Shown here: piece after piece, positions 1-5,837 of the stretch
How the letters are laid out: every line of letters starts with the position of its first letter
Position numbering within the stretch: the stretch's first letter is position 1
NCBI GenBank assembly: GCA_041687295.1
Contig: JAWLCG010000241.1
Location: forward strand, 1 to 7,846
Source of the DNA: JAWLCG01 sp041687295
GTDB taxonomy: Bacteria > Planctomycetota > Phycisphaerae > SM23-33 > FEN-1343
Length of the DNA stretch: 7,846 nt
Direction: 5' to 3'
Program-made: the position numbers and the translations under genes
The notes under the pieces: generated by a model
The model's input: only the letters and a program-made list of their open reading frames with translations
Told to the model about the DNA's origin: nothing
The model's database searches: none

Positions 1-1265
1 GTCGCGCGGGACAGGTTGCCGTTGTTGGTCAGGGGCAGCGGGATCGTGTACTCGGTGCCGTCGCCGCTGATGGCGTCGACGGGGGCGACGAAGCTCGCGT
101 CGACGGCGGGCTGCAGGTCGACGAAACCCCCGGTGACGGCGAAGGTGGGGGAGACGGCCTCGTTGTTGGTCTCGTCGCCCTCGGCGACGGCGTTGTCGGT
201 GTCAGCCACGAAGACCAGGCTGTAGGTGTCGCTGGCCAGGCTCGCCGGCAGCGTGTAGGTCATCGAGAAGGAATCAGACGCGCCGGCGGGGATGGAAACC
301 CCCTCGTTGTCCGTCTCGACCAGCAGCGTGCGGTTGCCCAGGCTGTCCTGGGCGTAGAGCTGGCCGCGGAGCACCACGCTGCCCGTGGGCAGGTTGCCCG
401 CATTGGTCGCCGTGATCGGGACGGTGTACTCGGTGCCGTCGCCGCTGATGGGATCGACCGGGGCGACGAAGCTCGCGTCAATCACCGCCTGCAGGTCGAT
501 AAACCCCTGCGTGACGGCGAAGAAGAGGGTCTCGGCCTCGTTGTTGGTCTCATCGCCCTCGGCGAGGGTGTTGCCGGTGTCGGCGACGAAGACGAGCTTG
601 TACTGGTCGTCCTGCAGGCTCACCGGCAGCGTGAAGGGGATGCTCAGCGATTGGGTCTCGCCGGCGGCCAGGGAGACCTGCTGGTCGGTCATCTCGGCCA
701 GCAGCGTGCGCTCGCCCAACATGTTCTCGGCATAGACGGCCGCGCTGACGGTCGCGACGCCCGTGGCGATGTTGCCGGCGTTGGTGACGTTGACCGGCAG
801 CGTGTACTGTGTACCGTCGCCGGTGACAGGGCTCAGCGGCGGGTTGAAGCTCATGTCGATGGCCGGCTGGAGGTCGACGAACGGCTCGGCCAGGGCGATC
901 GCGCGGGCCGAGGCGACCACGTCGTTCATCTCGTTGATGTCGGTCAGGGCGTCATCGGAGTCGAAGTGGACCAGCAGCTGGTAGTTGCCCCCGGCCGTGC
1001 CGGCGGGGATGCTCACGTTGGCCTGCGTGTTCAGCATGCCGGCGACCGGAATGTCGATCGCCAGGTTGTCGATCTGGCCGACGAGGATGTCGCCGGCGTC
1101 GAGCATCGTATCGGTCGAGGCGTAGAGCTTGATGTTGATCGTGCCGGTCGCTGCCCGGTTGCCCATGTTGTGGACCGTCAGGCCGACGGGGTTGGCGAAG
1201 GCCTCGCCGACGACCGCGTCGAAGGGCATGGAGTTCTCGTCGATCGTACCGGTCACGTCGGGCTC
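1..1265 (-). repeat. Tandem 378-bp repeats encoding CARDB-like domains
   Basis: Units 881-504 and 503-126 are exactly 378 bp (126 codons) each, and a cut unit runs from 125 to the edge. A more diverged first unit lies at about 1265-882. Corresponding segments keep the same spacing: ctcggtgccg at 51-60 and at 429-438, with the related ctgtgtaccg at 807-816. The two units nearest the window edge are much more alike in DNA than either is to the first, which suggests stepwise in-frame duplication extending toward the C-terminal end. Confidence 0.85.
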
Positions 1266-2090
1266 GTAGGCGGACATCGGGTCCGGGGTGAGCATCGCGG
1301 CCCATGCGTCGAACTCGTAGAACAGGTTCGCCTGCTCAGCGTCCCAGGAGGCCTCGATGCCGATGAGGTAGAGGTAGTCGCCCGGGCCGCGCAGGACCCA
1401 GTCGAAGCACTCGTAGTAGCCGCCCATATCCTCGGCCATGGCCTCCTGCGAGACCAGCCTGTCGCCCGAGACGCTGAAGGGGATCACGTCGTCGGGCTCA
1501 TCGAACTCGACCAGGTCATAGACGTCGCCGTTGGGCGTGAGGGTGCTGACGAACTGCTCGATTTCGAGGTAGACGTCGCCCTCGTTGCCCATGAAGGGAT
1601 CGTCGATGCTGGCCGAGACCTCGAGCGTGGTGGTGTTGTAAGCGCCCGCCCAGGGGCGCATCACCGTGACGGTCTCGCCCCGGGTGAGCAGGGCGGTGAA
1701 GCCCTCGCCGGTGACCAGCGTCGCCATGGTGTTGTCGTCATAGGTGGCCTCGACGACCGTCAGCAGCGACACATCCTCGGAGACTTCGAGGATGGCCATG
1801 TGGGTCTTGACCCAGTCCTCGCCGACGGCGCCGCTGATCGAGCCGCTCAGGTACGTGCCGTCCATGCTTTCGGTCAGGGTGATCGGCTCGTAGCCGGGCA
1901 GCGTGGCCAGCAGCCCGCCTTGGCCATCGCTGGCGATGTTGACGGTGGTGTCCAGGGCGCTGGTGGTGAAGCCGGTCAGGTCGGCCTGTCCCTGGTAGCC
2001 GGCGGCGGCCCAGTCACCCAGCCAGTCGGCGGCCAGCAGCAGACGGCTCTCAAGCGATTCCAGAATCGGTGTGGTGGTGTTTTTTGACAT
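1..2090 (-). CDS. LEPR-XLL / CARDB-repeat secreted protein, N-terminal 696 residues (cut by window edge)
   Basis: This frame is open from an ATG at 2088-2090 to the window edge (last full codon 3-5), so the C-terminus is missing. Residues 9-21 (ILESLESRLLLAA) resemble the LEPR-XLL motif found at the N-terminus of large planctomycete surface proteins, followed at once by the mature-like sequence DWLGDW. Residues about 22-275 are acidic, aromatic- and beta-rich, and I do not recognise the fold. From about residue 276 there are four CARDB-like (PF07705 type) immunoglobulin-like units, starting near residues 278, 404, 530 and 656. The last three share F-[VI]-D-L-Q at the start and two show the CARDB hallmark GDETNNEA near their end. 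The likely role is adhesion or cell-surface/extracellular scaffolding, which is an inference from domain type only. No strong Shine-Dalgarno precedes the start, only GGGGA about 3 nt upstream. The gene stands alone, without a same-strand partner close upstream. Confidence 0.85.
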   Translation of the reverse strand, partial: MSKNTTTPILESLESRLLLAADWLGDWAAAGYQGQADLTGFTTSALDTTVNIASDGQGGLLATLPGYEPITLTESMDGTYLSGSISGAVGEDWVKTHMAILEVSEDVSLLTVVEATYDDNTMATLVTGEGFTALLTRGETVTVMRPWAGAYNTTTLEVSASIDDPFMGNEGDVYLEIEQFVSTLTPNGDVYDLVEFDEPDDVIPFSVSGDRLVSQEAMAEDMGGYYECFDWVLRGPGDYLYLIGIEASWDAEQANLFYEFDAWAAMLTPDPMSAYEPDVTGTIDENSMPFDAVVGEAFANPVGLTVHNMGNRAATGTINIKLYASTDTMLDAGDILVGQIDNLAIDIPVAGMLNTQANVSIPAGTAGGNYQLLVHFDSDDALTDINEMNDVVASARAIALAEPFVDLQPAIDMSFNPPLSPVTGDGTQYTLPVNVTNAGNIATGVATVSAAVYAENMLGERTLLAEMTDQQVSLAAGETQSLSIPFTLPVSLQDDQYKLVFVADTGNTLAEGDETNNEAETLFFAVTQGFIDLQAVIDASFVAPVDPISGDGTEYTVPITATNAGNLPTGSVVLRGQLYAQDSLGNRTLLVETDNEGVSIPAGASDSFSMTYTLPASLASDTYSLVFVADTDNAVAEGDETNNEAVSPTFAVTGGFVDLQPAVDASFVAPVDAISGDGTEYTIPLPLTNNGNLSRA

Positions 2091-2179
2091 CGGTCCCCAT
2101 ACCTTGTTGCTAGTGCCCAAGATGCCTGGCCGCTCCCTGGCAGGATTGGCGCGTCCAGCCTGTTCAGCCGGTACGCAAG

Positions 2180-2199
2180 GACCCGGCTACGGTCGGGTC
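2180..2199. repeat. Inverted repeat gacccg / cgggtc upstream of the CARDB gene
   Basis: Perfect 6-bp arms (gacccg at 2180-2185, cgggtc at 2194-2199) flank an 8-nt spacer. The element lies about 90 bp upstream of the CARDB start codon. It could be an operator or a leader hairpin of the minus-strand transcript. The sequence alone does not decide. Confidence 0.45.
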
Positions 2200-2226
2200 A
2201 TGCCCCAATCAATGACCCACGAAATA

Positions 2227-2250
2227 GATGCACTGTCCGAGTAGTGCATC
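2227..2250. repeat. Perfect 8-bp inverted repeat, operator-like
   Basis: The arms gatgcact (2227-2234) and agtgcatc (2243-2250) are perfect reverse complements separated by 8 nt, about 137 bp upstream of the CARDB start. Two half-sites with centres 16 bp apart, in a GC-moderate sequence, fit a dimeric regulator site. A stem-loop is the alternative. No regulator gene is in the window. Confidence 0.5.
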
Positions 2251-2346
2251 GGGCATAGGGAAGGGGTCCGTTAACTTGGCGGGGTTGGAATTTCCAGAAA
2301 GCAACAGGAACTGAAAAAAAAGTGCGGGATTATCGCGAGCAGCCTG

Positions 2347-2358
2347 GCCGCCGGCGGC
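2347..2358. repeat. 12-bp GC palindrome
   Basis: The run gccgccggcggc is a perfect self-complementary 12-mer. It sits upstream, in the minus-strand sense, of the T8 run near 2320, but the gap is too long for a classical intrinsic terminator. It may be a chance GC palindrome. Confidence 0.3.
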
Positions 2359-2428
2359 AGTCACCCGCGGGGCCACGTGCGCCGCAAAGAGGTTGCCGTA
2401 TGACGAACGCTCAGCAGGAACTCCCCCA

Positions 2429-2452
2429 GCAGCCCGTCGAACAACGGGCTGC
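2429..2452. repeat. Hairpin, 9-bp perfect stem, 6-nt loop
   Basis: Arms gcagcccgt (2429-2437) and acgggctgc (2444-2452) pair perfectly around the loop cgaaca. It lies downstream of the minus-strand aldo/keto reductase remnant and could end minus-strand transcription, but there is no adjacent T-tract, so a Rho-independent terminator is not shown. Confidence 0.45.
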
Positions 2453-2587
2453 CGGGCCGTCTTGCGATTGCGCCTGTGGGTCCCAAAGCGCCCCCGGCCC
2501 AAGCCCACGGATTGCCATCGGTGGGCATCGTGGCCAAGCCGTTGATCTTGAGGCACAGCGCCCCCGCAGGTCCGGGCGCAAGACGCT

Positions 2588-2776
2588 CTAGAACGGGGCC
2601 ATCCACTCATCCTGCAGGGCGTGGATCTCGGCGACGATCTCCGCCGGCAGCGGCTCGGTGTGGGTCCGCGAGGCGGTCAACAGCTGGCCGAAGTGCTCGG
2701 GTTTGGCCGTGCCGCCGACGGACATCGTGCCGAAGGTGTAGGCGGTCATCGGCGGAATCGGTGGGGCGAAGCCCAT
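2588..2776 (-). pseudogene. Putative internally deleted aldo/keto reductase remnant (62 codons)
   Basis: The frame has an ATG preceded by GGAG at 6-nt spacing, so it could still be translated. The product is only 62 residues. Residues 15-21 (FGTMSVG) resemble the first-strand motif near the N-terminus of aldo/keto reductases. Residues 22-34 (GTAKPEHFGQLLT) followed by PLPAEIVAEIHALQDEW (43-59) resemble the C-terminal cofactor-binding and last-helix region of the same superfamily, where patterns like GT..PEHL..N..A...PLP are usual. Such enzymes are about 270-340 residues, so the catalytic Asp-Tyr-Lys-His core would be absent. My reading is an old in-frame internal deletion joining the two ends. 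A real small protein with chance similarity is the alternative. It is not in an evident operon. Confidence 0.42.
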
Positions 2777-2782
2777 GGGTGT

Positions 2783-2786
2783 CTCC
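2783..2786 (-). promoter_or_regulatory. Ribosome binding site of the short remnant ORF
   Basis: GGAG on the minus strand lies 6 nt before the ATG at 2774-2776. It decides this start over the in-frame extension that reaches 3022, whose extra residues look like translated non-coding sequence. Confidence 0.5.
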
Positions 2787-2883
2787 GACTTCAGTACGCC
2801 TCGGCCGTGGCGGGTAGAGGTGCCCTCATCGTAGGCGTCAGCCCGGCCAGCGTCTACGCCTTGCACGCCGGCAGATGACTGAG

Positions 2884-2899
2884 GGCCCACTAGTGGGCC
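2884..2899. repeat. Perfect 16-bp palindrome
   Basis: The run ggcccactagtgggcc is fully self-complementary with no spacer. It lies between bax1 and the remnant ORF. A continuous palindrome without a loop fits a protein-binding site better than an RNA hairpin, but nothing in the window identifies a binder. Confidence 0.45.
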
Positions 2900-3038
2900 T
2901 CGCTCCAGCTGGCCGCGTGACATTCGGCGGCCGCTTGGGACCAACCGAGCCGTTTTGACTCCGCGTTGCGGGTGATCACGGCCCACCGAGCAACAGGGCA
3001 CATGGGAAAGCGGGCAGAGCATCTGAGGAGGACCAGTC

Positions 3039-4277
3039 TCACGGCCTCACAGGCGCCGCCGGGGAATCCGTGGAGCCCTGCCGGCACCGTTCCAGGGCCT
3101 CCAGGACGGGCGCGAGCTTCAGGGCGGTCTTGTAGAGGATCACGTGGTCGCCGATGACGGCCTCGGGGTGCACGGACCGCTCGGGGACGGCCAGCAGCAG
3201 GCGGGGCTGGCGGAACTGGCGGAGGGTCTGGCGTTTGGCGGCTAGGTACTCGGGCGTCCAGAAGCCGACGATCTCCAGCAGCACGCGCGTGCCGTCGTCG
3301 TGCTGGAAGGTGAAGTCGGGCACGAAGACGGTCTGGCCGGCGTGGAGGATCTCGCCCTCGCGGATGAGTTGCCAGCCGGCACGCTGCGGGCCGAACTTGG
3401 CGGCGAAGGCCTCCTCGACCGACGAGTCGAACTGCTCGGGCGGGGGCAGGTGGCTGCTGAAGCCGTCGCGGTCGCTGAGGGTCAGGCGGGCGGGGGCCCT
3501 CCACGGCGTCTGGAGGACCGCCTCGAACCGCCAGCCGCGGCAGGCCAGCAGGGCCGGCAGGAAGCGGGCGAAGCTCACGCCGTAGCTGCGCGTCTGCCGC
3601 AGCACCGAGGCCGGGCCCGAGAAGCGGATGCGGTAACGGCCAGGACCGACGCGGCGGATCTCGTGCAGCAGCCGGGCGAGCTTGGCGTAGCGGAGGATGG
3701 TCTTGAAGTCGTCGGTCGCGTCGACCGTCACCCGCTCGGCCCGGTAGAGGCACGCCTGCAGTTGGGCGACGTTGTAGCGGCTCAGCAGGGCCCGCGCGTC
3801 GGGGTAGCCCTCGAAGCTCTCCAGACGCTGATACGACATCACGTCGGCGTAGAGGTCCGCCTCGATGTCGGCCCAGGGCCGGCCCAGGGCGTCGGCGATG
3901 CGGCCCTTCGCCTCGGCCTGGCCATGCTCGAAGAGTCGGTCGGGCTCGTCGACCAGCGGGTGCATCCGCCCGGCCAGGGTGAAGACCCGCAGCCGCAGGC
4001 GGGAGGCCTGGCCGCGCGGGTCGGTCTGGTAGGTGCTGGCGTCGTCGAGCAGCTTGCAGAAGGCCCCGATGCGGCGGAGCGGGCACTCGGGCTCATCGGC
4101 GAAGATGGCCTCGACCTGGCGGTGCAGGTCCCGCCGCTGCCGGCCGGCGCCCCCGTGGTAGACGGCCAGCATCCGCTCGGCGTACGCGAGGTAGTGCGCA
4201 TGCGAGCCGACGGTCAGGCGGTCGGGCACGGCCCGGCCGGCCTCAAACGCGACGATGGCGTGTTCGCTGGTAAGCAT
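3039..4277 (-). CDS. bax1: Bax1-like nuclease (DUF790), partner of XPB helicase
   Basis: The 412-residue product matches the DUF790/Bax1 family (PF05626) in length and layout. The N-terminal part (about 1-210) is helical and Arg-rich, including DDASTYQTDPRGQASRLRLR near 78-97. The C-terminal nuclease half shows conserved acidic residues: SSVEEAF (E288/E289), VPDF (D321) and LLEIVGFWTPEYLAAK (E335, Y344, K348), the PD-(D/E)xK-like active site of the family. In archaea, Bax1 binds XPB and cuts DNA at the edge of the unwound region, and I infer the same here. The start at 4277 is fixed by GGAGG 7 nt upstream. It overlaps the end of the xpb frame by 35 nt, so the two are very likely co-transcribed and translationally coupled. 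All the family motifs I can see are intact, so it should be active. No terminator was found after the stop. Confidence 0.93.
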   Translation of the reverse strand: MLTSEHAIVAFEAGRAVPDRLTVGSHAHYLAYAERMLAVYHGGAGRQRRDLHRQVEAIFADEPECPLRRIGAFCKLLDDASTYQTDPRGQASRLRLRVFTLAGRMHPLVDEPDRLFEHGQAEAKGRIADALGRPWADIEADLYADVMSYQRLESFEGYPDARALLSRYNVAQLQACLYRAERVTVDATDDFKTILRYAKLARLLHEIRRVGPGRYRIRFSGPASVLRQTRSYGVSFARFLPALLACRGWRFEAVLQTPWRAPARLTLSDRDGFSSHLPPPEQFDSSVEEAFAAKFGPQRAGWQLIREGEILHAGQTVFVPDFTFQHDDGTRVLLEIVGFWTPEYLAAKRQTLRQFRQPRLLLAVPERSVHPEAVIGDHVILYKTALKLAPVLEALERCRQGSTDSPAAPVRP

Positions 4278-5655
4278 CGCTCCGCCTCCGCTGGCGCGAC
4301 CGGGCGGTCTCGCCGGCCGTCTCGCAGACTACCTCGTACAGCGTCGCCCGCGCGCCGCCGCTGGGCCGCAGGATCCGCCCCAGACGCTGCTGGGCCTGCC
4401 GCGTGCTGGCCTGCCCGCCGATCACCACCGCCACCTTCGCCTCGGGCACGTCGAGCCCTTCGTCCAGCACCCGGTTGGCCACCAGCACGGGGAAGGTGCC
4501 GTCGGCGAAGCCCTCCAGCACGGCCAGCCGCTCGCGCTTGCGCGTGTGCGAGAGGATCGTCGGCAGCAGGAACCGCCGCGAGACCTCCATGGCCATCGCG
4601 TTGGAGCCGGCGAAGATGATCGTCTTCTGGCCCGCGTGCAGGCGGAAGAGGTCCTCCAGCACGCGGAGCTTCTCGGCCGCCCGGTCCTCGATGGCGCCCT
4701 TGAGGTGGTACGCCTTGAGCGCCAGCCGGGCGGCGGGGTCCTGGCCCGTCTCGGCGCAGAGGTCCTGCCAGCTGTAACCGGGGCGGTCCTTCTGGCGTTC
4801 CATCATGAAGTGGCGGACCTGCTGACTGCAGCGGTCGTAGGTGGCCTGCTCCTCGGGCCCGAGGTGCACGGGGATGCGCACGACCGTGAAATCCGCCAGC
4901 GTGCGGCGGGCGTGCTCGAAGGGCATGCGGTAGGCCACCGGGCCGACCAACGCGTCCAGGTCGATCTGTCGGCCGTCGTAGCGCTCGGGCGTGGCCGTCA
5001 GACCCAGCCGCAGGGGGGCGACGGCCATCAGGGCGGCCTCGCGGTAGGTCGGGCCGGGCAGGTGGTGCTCCTCGTCGAAGACCAGCAGTCCAAAGCGGTG
5101 GCCCAGGGCGGCCATGTGGATGGCGGCGCTGTCGTAGGTCGTCACCGTCACCGGCTGGACGTTGAAGGTGTTGTCGCCCAGGACCCCCGCGTCGTAGCCC
5201 AGGCTCGCCAGGATCCGGCGGTGCCACTGGTACATCAGGTCGCGCACCGGGGCGACCACCAGCGTGGCCGTGGCCGAGCGGGCCATTGCCGCCAGGGCCA
5301 CCTCCGTCTTGCCCGTGCCGGTGGGCATGATGACCTGCCCCCGCCGCCCGGCCCGTTCCCAGACCTCCAACGCCTCGACCTGCTCGGGCCGCAGCGTCGG
5401 CAGCGACACCGCCGGCCAGTGCACCCGGGCCGGGGCCGGCACCTCGTCCCGCCAGGTGGGCCCGAACTGCGCCGCCAACTCCTCGCGAACCCGACCGTAG
5501 CGGATCGCATCGCATCGCCAGGCCGAGACCCGGTGGTCCCACGTCCAGCCATCGCCGGCCATCACCGCGTCCAGCCCCGGCCCGCGCAGCAGCAACGTGC
5601 CGCGGTCGAAGCTCAGAGCCGGTTCTGCGGGCCGTGAGTGCATAGGCAGGATCAT
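4243..5655 (-). CDS. xpb: XPB/Rad25-like superfamily 2 DNA helicase, archaeal XPB2 type
   Basis: The 470-residue product contains the full helicase set: LRPEQVEAL at 88-96, Walker A MPTGTGKT at 110-117, motif Ia VVAPVRDLMYQW at 133-144, DEEH box at 194-197, motif III LTATPER at 219-225, KTIIFAGSN at 344-352, motif V LVANRVLDEGLDVPEA at 391-406, and motif VI QQRLGRILRP at 422-431. Residues about 12-75 fit the small N-terminal damage-recognition-like domain of archaeal XPB, and 265-340 the thumb-like insertion. XPB proteins unwind or translocate on damaged DNA in nucleotide excision repair. Archaeal and some bacterial XPBs pair with Bax1, whose gene overlaps this one. The RED motif following motif III reads RYD (225-227). 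AGGA 7 nt upstream favours the ATG at 5653-5655; an in-frame ATG at 5641-5643 is the alternative. The Arg-rich tail (453-469) lies mostly in the overlap. Confidence 0.95.
   Translation of the reverse strand: MILPMHSRPAEPALSFDRGTLLLRGPGLDAVMAGDGWTWDHRVSAWRCDAIRYGRVREELAAQFGPTWRDEVPAPARVHWPAVSLPTLRPEQVEALEVWERAGRRGQVIMPTGTGKTEVALAAMARSATATLVVAPVRDLMYQWHRRILASLGYDAGVLGDNTFNVQPVTVTTYDSAAIHMAALGHRFGLLVFDEEHHLPGPTYREAALMAVAPLRLGLTATPERYDGRQIDLDALVGPVAYRMPFEHARRTLADFTVVRIPVHLGPEEQATYDRCSQQVRHFMMERQKDRPGYSWQDLCAETGQDPAARLALKAYHLKGAIEDRAAEKLRVLEDLFRLHAGQKTIIFAGSNAMAMEVSRRFLLPTILSHTRKRERLAVLEGFADGTFPVLVANRVLDEGLDVPEAKVAVVIGGQASTRQAQQRLGRILRPSGGARATLYEVVCETAGETARSRQRRRSDAYQRTRHRRV
4285..4289 (-). promoter_or_regulatory. 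Ribosome binding site of bax1, inside the xpb coding sequence
   Basis: GGAGG on the minus strand lies 7 nt before the bax1 ATG (4275-4277) and is embedded in the last codons of xpb. It supports the chosen start and translational coupling of the pair. Confidence 0.75.
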
Positions 5656-5662
5656 AGCCCAT

Positions 5663-5666
5663 TCCT
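5663..5666 (-). promoter_or_regulatory. Ribosome binding site of xpb
   Basis: AGGA on the minus strand lies 7 nt before the ATG at 5653-5655. This spacing favours that ATG over the internal in-frame one four codons later. Confidence 0.55.
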
Positions 5667-5824
5667 GAGCCGTGCATCAATGATCCTGGCTCTCATCCCA
5701 ATTCGTGGGCGAGCGGGGCAGGGGGCTTGAATCTCGCGCGGGTCGCGGGAACACTTCAGGGGATTGCCCTGCACCGTCGCGTGGTGAAGCGGCCTGAGGT
5801 CCCGCTCGCGGTCAGGCAGACAAT

Positions 5825-5828
5825 GGAG
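5825..5828 (+). promoter_or_regulatory. Ribosome binding site of the desaturase
   Basis: GGAG lies 9 nt before the ATG at 5838-5840. The earlier in-frame ATG at 5823 has only a weak AGG upstream, and the open frame back to TTG 5727 encodes an Arg/Val-rich stretch unlike the family. Confidence 0.55.
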
Positions 5829-5837
5829 AAACGGCCG

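Larger units (their letters stand above)
2091..2587. other. Non-coding stretch with several inverted repeats
   Basis: No ORF here has a convincing start, ribosome site or recognisable product. The short plus-strand frame at 2322-2591 and the minus-strand frames over 2209-2610 are low-complexity Pro/Arg/Gly/Ala translations that overlap each other. The stretch holds the upstream region of the CARDB gene, four inverted repeats listed separately, and a relatively AT-rich patch at about 2260-2335 with an A8 run on the plus strand (T8 on the minus strand). No promoter matched well enough to list. Confidence 0.6.
2777..3038. other. Intergenic stretch between bax1 and the reductase remnant
   Basis: No gene is supported. 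It contains a hairpin at 2830-2858 (cgtaggcg/cgtctacg, one G-U pair) and a 16-bp palindrome at 2884-2899. No clear terminator follows the bax1 stop codon, and no clear promoter precedes the remnant. Confidence 0.55.

Noticed and set aside
126..881. Possible CRISPR array from regularly spaced repeats
   Set aside because: The 378-bp period lies wholly within an open reading frame and encodes tandem protein domains.
651..2087. Long plus-strand open frame over the CARDB gene
   Set aside because: Its translation is repetitive Val/Gly/Asp/Arg of the kind produced antisense to a GC-rich gene. The minus strand encodes a coherent CARDB protein.
2322..2591. Small plus-strand ORF with a Gln/Pro-rich product
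   Set aside because: It has no good ribosome site and no recognisable motif, and it overlaps other frames of the same non-coding quality.
2777..3022. Upstream extension of the reductase-remnant frame
   Set aside because: The extra residues show no similarity or consistent composition, and a better ATG with GGAG lies at 2774-2776.
3300..4619. 439-codon plus-strand frame opposite bax1 and the end of xpb
   Set aside because: It spans two real minus-strand genes and degenerates into Arg/Pro/Ala sequence. It has no conserved motif.
4255..5637. 460-codon plus-strand frame opposite xpb
   Set aside because: No family is recognisable and the composition is Gln/Arg/Gly/His-rich. The complementary strand has every helicase motif in order, so this is a codon-bias shadow.
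5727..5755. Possible promoter TTGAAT-17-AACACT before the desaturase
   Set aside because: The -35 is fair but the -10 matches poorly, and a 17-bp spacing occurs easily by chance in this region.
5727..5837. N-terminal extension of the desaturase from TTG 5727
   Set aside because: There is no ribosome site at the TTG and the extra residues are unlike the family. GGAG at 5825-5828 points to the ATG at 5838.
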